NCBI RefSeq assembly: GCF_003265705.1 | Contig: NW_020312785.1 | Span: 17,803,961 to 17,867,960, forward strand | DNA: 64,000 nt | Direction of reading: 5' to 3' | From: Callorhinus ursinus | Taxonomy: Eukaryota; Chordata; Mammalia; Carnivora; Otariidae | In this document: positions 24,006 through 35,560 of the stretch, piece after piece | Position numbering within the stretch: position 1 is the first letter of the stretch | Layout of the letters: the number at the start of each line of letters is the position of its first letter | Notes under the pieces: generated by a model | Seen by the model: the letters and a program-made list of their open reading frames with translations, nothing else | What the model was told of the DNA's origin: nothing | The model's database searches: none | Position numbers and translations under genes: made by a program

Positions 24006-25156
24006 GTAAAGAATCAGTGTCAATGTTTTATGCATGTGAAAATGTTGATATAGAAAATCCGCTGTGACAGGACACTATTAGCTTTATCTGCATTTAAATT
24101 TGGAAATGGGATTAGAACTTTTTGGAGTTTCCAGTGCAAAAAGAATAAGAAAACAACTTCTTTATGAAATCAAGAGGAAATAAGTTTTTCTTGTTTCAGT
24201 AAAAATGGAGACCTCTACCTCTGAGCTGAACCTCTACCCCATCCTAACAGTTTATTATGCCAGACACCTATGCATGCACTCCCTAACAGTTCCACAAGGT
24301 TGTATTAGCCCTGTTTTGTGGAGTTTTTTAAATTATAAACAATTTCAAACACAAAAGTAGTGAGTATAGTGAACCCCTTGACCCATCTTAACCAGCTTCA
24401 ACTTATCAAAAGCATAGCTAATTTTCTCTCATCTCTACTTGTACCCATTCCTTTCACCTCACCCCCACCCCCAGCATGGATTATTCTGAAACAGATTCCA
24501 GACAACATATTGTTTGTGCACAAATACTTCAGCTTCTCTCTAAAACATAACTTTTTTTTAAGGTAATGACAACCTCATTATCACACCTTAAAAAAAAAAA
24601 AAACAGCTAGTAATTCTTTTAACATCATCAAATAGTATGCTAACACAACAGTTAATGTGCAAATTCCCCAATTGTTTCTTTTTTTTTTTTTTTTTTTAGT
24701 ACTTGATTCCCATTTAGGTGAGGAAACACTTCAGAGCATTAAGGTGCTTTCAGAGATCATGCATTCAGTTAATAACAGATTAGGGATTACCCCTTCCTTA
24801 ACTCCACAGCCAGTGTAACAATAATAATAGTAATAGCAACTTCTATTTATCAAGTGCTTATTCTCTGGAAAGTACTTTACCGGTACAATCTCATTTACTC
24901 CTCACAGTAGGCCTGTGATGTGCTTACTGTCAATATCGAGGTTATACATAAGAGGAAATTAAAATATAGTTTAAGTTACTTGCCTGAGACTCATAAAAGC
25001 ATAGGAACAAGAATTCAGAAATGAAGGCAGTCTGATTCCAAAGCCTCTTAGAGGGGTTTCCAGACCGAGATATTAATGGGCACTTCCTGTCCATAAACCA
25101 TTGTAGATACTGATTGAACCCATTTATGTATTCAACTACCTTTTAAATCTTTACAG
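24006..25156 (+). other. C21orf91: EURL last intron
   Basis: A phase 1 intron of 1151 bp. It contains a SINE-free stretch, A-rich and T-rich runs near 24585-24600 and 24678-24697, and a MIR relic at about 24825-25050. The acceptor is TTTACAG at 25150-25156. No coding potential was seen. Confidence 0.93.
24825..25050 (+). repeat. MIR relic
   Basis: TATTTATCAAGTGCTTATTC, AATCTCATTTACTCCTCACA and ACTTGCCTGAGACTC follow the MIR consensus over most of its length. It ends about 100 bp before the last EURL exon. Confidence 0.75.
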
Positions 25157-25323
25157 AAGTTTTTGAAGAGTTAACACACCAAGTGCAAGAAAAAGATTCT
25201 TTGGCCTCAGAGCTCCACGTCCGCCATGTCGCCATCGAACAGCTTCTCAAGAACTATTCCAAGTTACCATGTCTGCAAGTGGGGCGAACAGGAACGAAGT
25301 CACACCTACCCATAAACAATTAA
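25157..25323 (+). CDS. C21orf91: EURL / C21orf91 terminal coding exon (residues 243-297) and stop
   Basis: The exon completes codon 243 with AA, reads [20 protein letters not shown] and ends with a conserved tail finishing KSHLPINN before TAA at 25321. Regular spacing of leucine, valine and isoleucine over roughly residues 222-280 suggests a coiled coil formed together with the small upstream exon. Added to the other two exons (537 + 63 + 167 nt) it leaves exactly 127 nt for the missing first coding exon, giving the 297 residues known for mammalian EURL. No frameshift or premature stop is present, so the gene looks intact here. Confidence 0.96.
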
Positions 25324-25477
25324 ACTAAACTTACACTTACGTCCTTTGCCCTCATGCCCCTACCATTTATTGGTCTGCCAGACATGCCAACTTTGAAGAA
25401 GTTGAAGAAAGTTATGGTCCATTTTTTTATGGTCATTAAATTTACAAAGCTGAAGGCAGTATTTAACATCTTCATCA

Positions 25478-25483
25478 AATAAA
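25478..25483 (+). terminator. C21orf91: Proximal AATAAA, possible early poly(A) signal
   Basis: This hexamer lies 155 bases after the stop codon, in CATCAAATAAAGCAG. It would give a very short 3' UTR if used. No strong GT-rich element is obvious immediately downstream, so use is uncertain. Confidence 0.3.
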
Positions 25484-27076
25484 GCAGATCGTTACACTCT
25501 AGTCTTCTAGGATTAATCATTTTGGGAATCTTTCTTCCCATAATTACTAAATGGCCCTCCCTGACTTACCACATGTGACTACTGTTACAGTGTGATTTTT
25601 TTAAACATTTTAATGTAATTCACCTGTCAAAATTTAAAAAACTCCTTAGATTAGTCTGAACTACTAAAGATAATTTTAAGAGGGAAATGGAATTCATAAT
25701 ACACCTCTTATTTATTATGAGCAATATTTTAATATGAAAATTTTATATATAAAAATGCTATTTTAGGTACCTTTCCATTCTCTTTATAAATGTGTATTTG
25801 AATGCCTCTGTATATTTACACCTTCCTGTGTGAATATGTTCATCCATCTTTCAGATCACTGCATTTTATTCTCTTAATATGCTCTTTTTACTATTACCTT
25901 GTTTTCCAAAGATAAATGTATTTTGGAGTAGAACTCTAGTTGAATTGTTATGACTTCTAATAACTCTTATGAAAGAGGAATTAATAACTTTTTAAAGCAA
26001 GTATCCAAGAAAAAAAAAGTACATTATTTTTTTCTAACAAAAGCAGTTCTGAGTTCAGAAAGAAAATGCTGATTTAGTTTTCATATGTCACCTTGTCTCC
26101 ATAGAAGTAAAAGCCCCTTCTACTTCATTATTATTTTCATTCTAATGACTTTGATGTGTTAGAATTTGGACAGAGTAAGTCAGGCCTCACTTCCAAGTCA
26201 AATGTAATATCTGTCAAATTGAATGTGCTGCAAAATTGTTGTCCTATCTTTGAAAAAAGCTTCAAAGTCTTCTGTTTGCCGCTTCAGATACAGGTTCAAG
26301 AATCCTTAAACTGTCCAGATTCTCTTAGCAGCATCACTGAAATTCATACCCAAAGAAGGCATTGGGAGGTATTTTTCTAAACTTTAGAATTTAAAGGAGG
26401 AAAGAGAAGACTGCGTGACACAGAAAAATAAGACTCTAGTTCAAAAAAATAAGCCCACTTCGAAAGGGTATTCTTGGAAGTTGCCTGTGATGTTTCCAAA
26501 GAATTCTGAACTAGTAGGTCATCTCAAACAGCTAGATACGTTTTTTTTAACAGTGTATTATGTAGTAAAATCTATAACCAGTGCAGAATTAAAATGGGCT
26601 CTAAATTCTGTTTTTAGTTGGTACTTAGAATATATTTATGAGGTAAGATTCTTTGCTTGAAAGAATCTGCAGAAAAGCCCATTAGCTTGGCAGCTTCGTG
26701 CATAAAGATATGAATGACTTCTATCTTAAATCTGGCAGCCTGCCCCCGCGTGGGTCAGACTTGAGTCTTGAACACAAACAGTATTTGACTAAGCAAAGAA
26801 ATGCCTCTATCTAGTAGAAAACAACTTTTTGTAATGCTAAGCTGTGTTAAATTTGCCTGAGAGTATTAATTGATATCACAATTGATTTGTTTTCTTTTAA
26901 GTATGACATAACTGGTTTTGGAGCTTCTGAAAAAAGTTTTCAATTTCTGTCAATTTTTTGAGTCATCCAAAATGAATTTAAAATCCAGGGAGTGGGGATA
27001 CATTGCCTTAGTTTTGATAAGCTTTAAACTGAGTGTGTGCAATATCAAAATCTTTATAAATTTACTTTACAAGTTG

Positions 27077-27082
27077 AATAAA
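27077..27082 (+). terminator. C21orf91: Internal AATAAA, possible alternative poly(A) signal
   Basis: Hexamer in GTTGAATAAAGACATTTCC, 1.75 kb after the stop. T-rich sequence with a TGATGATG stretch follows. It is a candidate for an intermediate-length transcript. Confidence 0.35.
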
Positions 27083-28657
27083 GACATTTCCTGATGATGC
27101 CAGTAAATATCTTAGTGCTTAGTTTTTAGGTCACATTTTTTAATTTGACTTTGCTCTTTTTTGGCATAATTCATCAAGAATGTTACTAGCCAGTGTGTTC
27201 GCACATGTTTGTGCTTCTATATAGATCACTTAGGGATAGTCATAAAAGTTTGGGATGTGTTGCATTTGATATCAGTAGTAGCATATTTCCAGAGTATGAG
27301 CCATATGGTGCAGTCCTAAATGCAACAGTGTTAATCCAAAGAAAAGTGTTTTGTTTGTTTCTGACAAATATGTAGCTTTACTAATTGAGTTTGGAACAAT
27401 TGGGTGGGATGGTGCGTGTACTAAGGTCTTAATTCGGAATTCTGATTTATTCCATTTAGATATTTCTGCCTAAGCTTTTTAAAGGAAAGGTGCTGTAAAA
27501 AAAAAATATCTGTGGTGCTGGTACTCACATTAGTACTTTATTTGGATAAATATTGTAGTAAAAGAATTTTTTCTTGAAGGATTTTGTACAGCAGTTTATC
27601 CAACTATTTGGTAAACTGATTTCTATGTTAGTTTTCTTGATTGAATATGCAATTATATATGCTAAAATAAGAATAAGAGAATTAAGTTCCATCTTGAGAG
27701 AAGATGAAATACTACAAATATTGGTTACCGTACTTGGCTATTCTCTATAGTTGTTAGTACTTTTTGAGGAAGTTTAGAAGAAAATCTCATACATGCCATC
27801 AGTTTCAAAAACAGCAAAAGGGAGAAGATTGCCAATCAGCTGTTACTAACATTTTCAGAGCTTATATGATTAGGGAGAATGAAATAAGACTAATGTTTTT
27901 TCATGTTAGATTTCATAATTAGACGAATTGAGTTTAAAAAAATCAATCTGAAGTCAAAAGCAATTTTGATCACACAAGACTATTCACTTTCAAGATTAAA
28001 GTTTTCAAATTTGTTCAGACTTTTAATTAAGCTAAAAATCTATTCTAATTTGAGATTATCCTCATTTGATCGTAGCATTTAATACCCAAATTAGTCTTTT
28101 TTTTTTTTCTTTAAGGAAAAAAAGAAGGCATGCACTTAGGACCCGGTAACAGGTGATGCAGAGAGCAGAATAGTGGCGTTTTGTTCCATCATGTAGTCCC
28201 TGAGATATTGGAGCAAAGAAATGTTCTTAGTTCTTCAAATTTTATGCTCATTTCACCACAAAGTGCCCATTTTTGTAACACTTGAGAATTATTTTTAAAA
28301 TAAGTCCATGTTGGAAAGTGATTTGAAAAATATAGTCAAAATATATTCTATTTTGTTGGGATCTCGACAGGCATCTTGAAATTTCTTGGGTTTTTCATCT
28401 GATCACATTCTTTACCACTGAAAATGGTTTAAAGTACTTTTTTTGTTGATACATATTTTTACCTTGGTGTTTACACTGTTGAAGCTTGTCAGTTTTTGCT
28501 AGGTTTTTTTAAATTAATTTTTGAAGATCTATTTGTGTGTGTTGATGTTTACCAGTTTTGGTTTTATTTTGGTTTGTTTTAGAAGAAGTCTGCTTGTGTT
28601 ATTAAATATTGTAAAATGCAATTCAAAATGTATATGCTCTAAACTTAACTTTTAAAG

Positions 28658-28834
28658 AATAAATTATTTGTGTAGCTTAGAAGGAGGTTCAGTTGGTGAC
28701 CTTAAAATTAGGTTGTGACATGAAAATTTTCAAATGGTACAATGTAAAGTTCTTATAGTGTTTTTTTTCTGATTTACTGAGATATTGCTTGTGTTAAAGT
28801 AAGATATCTTGAGTATTTTTAAGTACTTAATAAA
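28658..28834 (+). terminator. C21orf91: Pair of internal AATAAA hexamers
   Basis: Hexamers at 28658-28663 and 28829-28834, about 3.3 and 3.5 kb after the stop, each in AT-rich sequence with T-rich downstream stretches. They are possible alternative ends. Confidence 0.3.
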
Positions 28835-29876
28835 AAGTTTAGTACCCTACGAACTTTTTAAAGATCTTTTGTTCAGATGCAGCTGTAAAGCAAGGGCAAT
28901 TGATTTTCGTTTCAGTGTTTAATTGCATTTTTAAATTTGGGTCGGTGGAAATAATTATTTGAGGAAATTTGTGGTGAGAATCAGTAAGAGATAAAACCTT
29001 CAACAGGTTATTCTTGCCACATTAAGTTTTGTGGTGGTGGGGTGGGAAAGAGTTTATTTAGCAGAATAATAAGGTACTAGGGCTCTGGCACAAGCAAAGG
29101 GATCTTAGAGGAAGGTTCTCATACTGTGGAATAACGAGGTTTTGCCCTATACATCAGTGTCTGCATTCACATCATCCCTTCCTAATTGCTTTTGTTATAA
29201 TTTAATCTAACTCCTTTAGCAATTTGGTCACCAATCATAACAAGTCTATAGCACTAAGATTTTTTTAGCACCTAGTTTGTAACATATACATTCCCTATTC
29301 TTTTTAGTTTAAAAAGAGTCCAAATTACTAATGCATTTTAGTAAAACTGAATTAGTACACAATTTTAAGCTTACCAAAGTAAAACCAAAAAATCATGAAG
29401 ATGAATATTGAGCCCTCGCCCCCCCAAAAAAGTGTTCGTTGAACTTCCCTCAACTGCACACCCCTCAAAAGGAATTTTAGTAAATGTGTTTTTCTTGAAA
29501 CATGTAGAATATTTATTTTCATTCTGCTGTCTCCAAAAGAGTTTAGAAAGTGTTCCATTGTGATTTCTGTTAAATGCCATCATCTCTACTTTTACGGTTC
29601 GTATGTGTGTGTTAACCTTGTTTTAAATCTGAGTAGCATATACTGTGATCATTGAACTTGATCTCTTTTTGTTGTTAGAAATTTACTTTACAGAATTGAG
29701 CTAGAGTCTTTGGAAAAAGAAAATGAAACTGCAGTGGTGAAAAACAAGTTGGTTTTAAAAGAGTTTTAGACATTACTTGGCAATTTTTTCTTTTAAAACT
29801 GCAATAATTTATATATTTGTATTCTGCCTTGGAACTGTAACTACATATGCTTGTCTACTATTTTTAATTTTACAAC

Positions 29877-29887
29877 AATAAAATAAA
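29877..29887 (+). terminator. C21orf91: Distal poly(A) signal, two overlapping AATAAA hexamers
   Basis: ACAATAAAATAAATATT holds AATAAA at 29877-29882 and 29882-29887. A GT/T-rich region follows from about 29889 to 29942. This is the best candidate for the main 3' end of EURL mRNA, because interspersed repeats resume just beyond it. Confidence 0.7.
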
Positions 29888-30119
29888 TATTTTGTTATCT
29901 GTTAGCTTCAGTGTCTATTTTTCAGTGTACTTTTTTTTTTTTTGACCTATAAGAAGGGTCTAGTTTTGCAGGTTTAGGGAATCTATACTTAACCATCGTT
30001 ATCTAACAGTTTATCTTAATGTTTTGTGAAAGTCTCTCTTTGATAGTTATTACCGCCTGTGTCCCAAGAGCTCAGAAACAGGAAATAAGATTCCTGTGGC
30101 TTACCAGATAACTGTGCAA

Positions 30120-30545
30120 CTTTTTAAATTGGAGTGTACTTTCCATACAGTAAATACACAGATTGTGAGTTTTAACAAATGTACATAACTGGCTAACCAT
30201 CAACCTTTGTGTCCCTTGCCAGTGTCTGCACTCCCCATTTCCCTTCCCCTGTTCTGATTTCTAGCCCTGTAACTTGCATTTGGCTGCTTCAAGACTTTAC
30301 ATAAATGTTATCATAGAGGATGTACTATAGTCACTTGCCTCTGGCTTTTTTCACTCTACTGGATACTTTGAAATTCTTCCATAGTAAAACAAAGATCACT
30401 AGTTTGTGCCCTCTTTTTTTTTTTTTTCCTGACTTGTGTTCATTTGTTGTAGGAATGTATTATAACTTGTTTATCCATTCACCTGTGATGGACATTTGAG
30501 TTGTTTCCAGTTTGGGGCTAATACGAATAAAGCTGTTGTGAATAT
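30120..30545 (-). repeat. Old L1 ORF2-end fragment, reverse orientation
   Basis: TTTATCCATTCACCTGTGAT, GGACATTTGAGTTGTTTCCA and ACGAATAAAGCTGTTGTGAA are the classic antisense phrases of the L1 3' region. Confidence 0.7.
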
Positions 30546-30884
30546 GTTTAAATTGGCTCTGAAAAGAAAATTAAAAATAGAAGTTAAAGTATTCAAGGTC
30601 ACTTGTGGTTAGCATCATGAATCCGACTATTTACAATTACTATTTTTCCCCACAAATGATTTTTAAAGTAATGTATATGCTTTTGTGATAGCTTCAAACT
30701 AGGAAACAAGGACAGTTGTACAAAAGATCAGAGGCCGAATACAAAACAAGGGATGTTGGAGAACTGGAACATTTAACGGGTTGCTAAGAGAACAGTAATC
30801 ATCCTTGAAGGTCTTTTGAACATCTAACAGTCTAAGACCACTTTGTTTTCCAGAGGAGGCAATGAAGACCAAGAGAGTCTGGTT

Positions 30885-31035
30885 TGGAGAAAGTACTGGA
30901 AAGAGCACCAGACCACAAATGACATTGTTCTCCTGTCTAGCTTTAACTACTTTGTGATGTTAAGGGAAATTGGTCACTTCACTTTTCTAAGCCCGAATTC
31001 ACCGAGCTAGAGCAAAGAGTGGGTAAAATGCAAGC
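30885..31035 (+). repeat. MIRb-like relic
   Basis: AAAGAGCACCAGACCACAAA, GGTCACTTCACTTTTCTAAG and GTGGGTAAAATG match the MIRb order. Confidence 0.6.
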
Positions 31036-31146
31036 CTACTGCTCCTTTATCACCTTTGTTCCTGCCCAGTTTCCAAGCCTTGATGGGAATTTTCAAACTA
31101 CTTAAAAAATGATTTGTTCTCCCTCATTTTTAAATGTCATTATAGG

Positions 31147-31336
31147 GGGACAACTGGGTGGCTCAGCCGTTAAGCGTCTGCCTTCGGCTCAGTCATGATC
31201 CCAGGGTCCTGGGATCGAGCCCTGTGTCGGGCTCCCCGCTCCACGGGAAGCCTGCTTCTCCCTCTCCCCCTGCTTGTGTTCCCTCTCTCACTGTGTCTCT
31301 CTCTGTCAAATAAATAAATAAAATTTTAAAATAAAT
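31147..31336 (+). mobile_element. SINEC element, full length
   Basis: Complete SINE with tail TAAATAAATAAAATTTTAAA. Near-perfect 15-bp direct repeats AAATGTCATTATAGG / AAATGTCCTTATAGG at 31132-31146 and 31337-31351. Confidence 0.93.
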
Positions 31337-31589
31337 AAATGTCCTTATAGGGCCTGGAATTCTTTGCAGGTTATCTTAGAGCATAGCAAGTAGGTGTGCA
31401 TGTATTGGATAGAAAGGAGGGAGAGCAGCATGCAGAATAATGTCCTTTTTATATCACATATATTGGTATTCTGAGTTATTCATAAAAGGTTTTACTTCTG
31501 GGTTCTGATCTAGATGGCATCTCAGATCACTACGATCTTAAATTACATGACTTGCAAGTTTGTATTAGTGGTTTTCTCTCTTTCTCTCT

Positions 31590-31990
31590 TTTTTTTTTTT
31601 TTTGGTGCTCTGCATCTGAATTCCATTCCCGTGTTCAAATGGCACAAACCACCTTTACCTCTAGAAGCAAAAACTTAATCCCAACCTCTCTTGCATCTGA
31701 GACACCCTACCTTGATCAGCAAAACAGAGAATCTGGGTAGGGGAGGATCCATCTTGAGAGCAGCGGTGTCCATCAATAGGAGAAACATCCAGTATCCAGT
31801 ATCGAGTAGGGGCAGCAGGTAAGCTCCTGGCATCTGATATTGAGAAGCCATTGCTCTGTGTAAATCTGCCCATGAATCTTGTTGGTTTTGTTCCTGCTGG
31901 TTTCCAAACCTTCTGGGTGCTCTCTGCCCATTGAATAAATTCCTTTTCAGCCTAAGTCAACTAGTTGCTTTCCCTGGTTTATAACTGAGA
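31590..31990 (+). repeat. Unclassified LTR-like region
   Basis: Ends with GAATAAATTCCTTTTCAGCC and TAAGTCAACTAGTTGC, resembling the poly(A)-signal end of an old mammalian LTR. No matching partner or viral gene was seen. Weak evidence. Confidence 0.3.
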
Positions 31991-32619
31991 ACTCAAGTTA
32001 CTCCTCACTTCATCCACTGGGTCCATGTCCAATGCTCTTTTGCTCTGAGATCTTAACAAAATTGGTTCCTAAAAGTGAACCGCTGAGAGCCCTTAGGACC
32101 ACATGGTCTGCCTGTTGGGTCAACTGAAAATGATGGGAAAATTCTGAAAAGAAACCTTTTGGTAATGTGGATGTCTGTTTTCCTGTTAAAACGTGTTCAT
32201 TGTTCAGACTTCGGGTGACATCGGAGAACCTCTCACTGTTCTCCACTAATTACTGAAAGTGCTCACAGTTTGTATCTAGCGGGATCTTGGAAGAGATGAT
32301 CTTATAGAAACAGTGAAGATCATAACTTTAGCTCAGGGCTTTTGCCCATGTGCTCCCTGATAATACTAAATGACCTTCAGCCCAGTAAGCATCTATTGAA
32401 TGAATATGCGAATGACACTTCAGAGGCAGCACTAGGACTGCATGTTCTCTAAAAGTAAATCAGTCATTATCCAAAAAGTGCCCAGGGCCTTCATCCAGTG
32501 ATTAAATACATTTCTCCTGGTATCCCACTCTTCACAACACCTCCATGACTATTTCAGGCCTTTGATAACTCACACTTGTTCTGTCTCTGTTTCTTCTCCA
32601 AACCACTGAGACATAACAT

Positions 32620-32755
32620 CATTTGGCCACACCTCCAGAGTTTCTGAATCAATAGGTCAGGGGTGGGACCTGTAAACTTTTATCTAACAAATTCCCGGGT
32701 GATGCTGATGCTGCTGGTCTACATAGCACTTCGGAAACCACTGCTCGAAACCATC
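32620..32755 (+). repeat. MER5A-like hAT relic
   Basis: CCAGAGTTTCTGAATCAATA, AGGGGTGGGACCTGTAAAC and GGTGATGCTGATGCTGCTGG are close to MER5A, ending near GAAACCACTGCTC. Confidence 0.8.
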
Positions 32756-32929
32756 CATTGCCCCAGAGTTTATTTCCCAAATGATGTGATAATATTACTT
32801 TCCTGCTCATACTTTTTTAGATGACCACTGTCCAAAAAATGAAAATTAATTCTCAGACCTCAGTGTTAAAAGCCTTCACCATTTGGCTCCTATTTTCCAT
32901 TTAAAAATTTTTTTTTCATCAAATTGAGA

Positions 32930-33015
32930 CTTGGTTATGTGCCAGGAACTCTTCCAAGCCCTGGAGGCTTTGGGCCAAGGGATACAAAGGCCAACAAGAC
33001 TTTCTTGGTCAACTG
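32930..33015 (+). repeat. L2-like relic
   Basis: TTATGTGCCAGGAACTCTTC, CTTTGGGCCAAGGGATACAA and AGGCCAACAAGACTTTC form a diverged copy of the segment also seen near 9350 and 18560. Confidence 0.45.
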
Positions 33016-34249
33016 AAATGGAGTCCACCCCATGGCTAAGTTAATAAGGGCTGAAAAATGTCCATTGGAGTTAGCAACCAAAAATTCAATGAGAACAGTT
33101 TTAATGAACCTCTGGGAGCAAAAGTAGATCAAAATGAATTGAAGTGTGGGTAAAGAGGATAGTGGACCAGGGCTGTGATCTCTACGAATTTTAACCATAA
33201 ATGAAGTCTGGATGTGGACTCAAGGTTATGTTTTTAAGTCAAGAAGTACTTGATCATGCATAAATACTAAGAGGACAGATCTAGTGGGAAGACTACAGAT
33301 GGAGAAGTAGTCATCATAAAAGGAGTAAAGTACTGAAGAGGCAGGACACAATAGCACATTTAGAATGGTTTGTCTTTGAAGAAGTTTAGGATCATCTCAG
33401 GCTTTCACACTGGAGAGAAGGCAGAACTGCAGATGAATGTGTTTGGGGGAGTAAGTTGAGAAAGCCCCCACCTGGCTGATTCTATTTTCTTTGAGAGAAA
33501 AGGAAAAGATGATGGGGTCAGAGGCTCAGAAGTGGTGAAGTGCTAAACAGATGCTTTCGGAGGAGTGAGAGAGAGGTCCTGGCTGCAGGAGACAGGGCTT
33601 GCCGGACTGTTGAGAAGAGATAGGGATTGGGGTCCATGACTTGCCATCGATTGAATTTCTCCATTTGCATTCAGATTTTGTTGCTGTAAATACAGAGTAG
33701 GACTGTTTTTGCAGTTGGAGTAAACTAAACTGAAACCACTACTGAAAATCGAAATCTGAAACTCAGATAAATTTGTAGCTCAAAAAGGAAATTCACAAAA
33801 TCCTTACCCAAGAGATAAAATTTCAAACACAGGAAAAATGAGAAATTTGAAGAGCTACTACAAATAGTGTGTTGCGGGAAAAAAATGAATTCTGTAGCTT
33901 TAACTCAAGCAAAATTTTCGAGCAATTCTTTTCATTTGAAGAGTGGACTAAGACTGTTGTGAAGGCCAAGCCCTTCTAGGTCAGTTGGTTATCAAGCTTC
34001 AGCAGAGGGAAGTGGGACGTGTCTAACCCACAAAAAAGCAGCTTATTAGAAGCGAGTCGGTATACAGAATGTGAAGCGAAGCCAAGGTGTGGCTAGACAG
34101 TTTCGGATCTGCAGCTTCGAAGCAAAGAGAAGGCAATGTAAAAAGAGGGGGGCACTTCTAGGGGAAAGAGGCAACAGAATGGGAAGTGATGGAGGCAGAA
34201 GAGGAAGTTCTAAAGAGGAAGGCCATTGCTACACTGCATTCGAGAACGT

Positions 34250-34365
34250 GGGTTTTAACCCTCTTTGGTCACTGCTGGGCACAGCTCTACCTCTCTTCTC
34301 TTAGACTCTGTGCTCTCATCTGTGAAGAGTGGCATTGAACTCGGTGCTCTTTAGGGGAACTGCCA
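34250..34365 (+). repeat. MIRb-like relic
   Basis: GTGGGTTTTAACCCTCTTTG, then CTCTGTGCTCTCATCTGTGA and AGAGTGGCATTGAAC fit the MIRb core. Confidence 0.6.
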
Positions 34366-35089
34366 GCCCATACCCTAAAAGGATCATAAATTTTAAGAAG
34401 CCTGCAAAGGAAAATCTCCCCAGCCCCCAGCATGAACAGCAGAACTGAGCTGAAAAGAACATAAAGGAAGTGTGGTTTCATTTAAGAAGAAACTGTGAGG
34501 TGATTTTACAGCAAGATATGTCTATGATCATCTGTGACAAAAAAGAAAAGACAGCAGAATCAACCTGGCTCATAAACAGCTATACGATTCTCTGTGTACT
34601 GTCTGGAGAAAGGGAAAAAAAAAAAAGACTAAGTCTTGACACCTTATTACTCTCCCACAGACTTATATCAGGGAAAATTATTTCTCTTAAAGAGTAACAG
34701 TGGAATGATTCTGCCACACAATCAGAAGTTGGGTCACCTGCAGCTCAGCTCCTGATACCTGGCTCGGACATTTGCACCTATGCATGGAAAATGAAAATGT
34801 CAAGCAGTGTGATAGTCTGTGTAGTAGAACATCATGTATTCCATCAGCAGAACTGCCGTGTATCCTGAGATTATAGCTTTCCTATAATGGGAGTGGAAAA
34901 TTGTTCTTTCTTTCAAAAAGTGATAGCAGCAGTAGATGGTAGTTTTTATTTTTATTTGTTTAATTTTGAGTCCTTATTTGGTAAAAAAATTAAAACCACA
35001 ATCTTATGTCAGTGATTAACTTAGTGTTCTCCAGAAAAACAAAACCACTACGTTTAATATATAGTATATATTCATATTTGTATAAATAG

Positions 35090-35137
35090 GTATATATGTA
35101 TGTATGTGTATAAATATGTATTATGTATATATATGTA

Positions 35138-35175
<38 letters not shown>

Positions 35176-35190
35176 TACACACACACACAG
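35090..35190. repeat. (TATG)n/(TG)n microsatellite with palindromic CA end
   Basis: TATG-type repeats pass into a TG run (about 35142-35171), then GTATAC and ACACACACAC, so the TG and CA arms face each other around 35173-35178. The ORF at 34990-35184 is a microsatellite artefact. Confidence 0.9.
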
Positions 35191-35560
35191 AAAGGGAGAT
35201 TGATTGATTTTAGGGAATTAGCTCACACAACTGTGGGTGCTGGCAAGTCCAGAATTTGCAGGGCAGGCTAGAAATTCCAGAAAGACTTAATGTTGCAGTC
35301 TTGAACCCAAAGGCAATCTGGAGGCAGAATCCTCTCCACTTCAGTGAACCTCAGTCTTTTCTCTCAAGGCCTTTAACTGATTGGATGAGGCCCACCTACA
35401 CTATGGAGTCTGCTTTATTCAAAGTCTACTTATTTAAATATTAACCACACCAAAAAATACTTTCACAGCAACACCTAGACTGGTGTTGACCAAACAACTG
35501 GGCACCACAGCCTAGTCCAGTTGACACATAAATTCAACCATTGAACCATAGTTGGTCACT
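35191..35560 (+). repeat. Ancient interspersed repeat, family not assigned
   Basis: TTTTAGGGAATTAGCTCACA, CAAGTCCAGAATTTGCAGGG, GATTGGATGAGGCCCACC and AGTTGACACATAAATTCAAC are phrases of a widespread old mammalian repeat (I think an L1M-type 3' region, from memory), here begun by a microsatellite. Confidence 0.55.

Larger units (their letters stand above)
25324..29905 (+). other. C21orf91: EURL 3' untranslated region (predicted, about 4.6 kb)
   Basis: AT-rich sequence directly after the stop with no SINEC element for its whole length, unlike its flanks. AATAAA hexamers occur at 25478, 27077, 28658, 28829 and, overlapping, at 29877 and 29882. The last pair is followed by T- and GT-rich sequence suited to cleavage near 29900. 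The length agrees with my memory of a long human C21orf91 3' UTR. ORFs inside it (for example 26156-26380 and 29352-29583) are open by chance. Earlier signals could give shorter mRNAs. Confidence 0.75.
29906..31131. other. Intergenic start, with old L1 and MIR relics
   Basis: Immediately beyond the predicted mRNA end. Holds a reversed L1 relic (30120-30545) and a MIRb-like relic (30885-31035). No gene. Confidence 0.6.

Noticed and set aside
31590..31990. Considered as an endogenous retrovirus with genes
   Set aside because: Only an LTR-like end is suggested. No internal viral coding sequence and no paired LTR were found.
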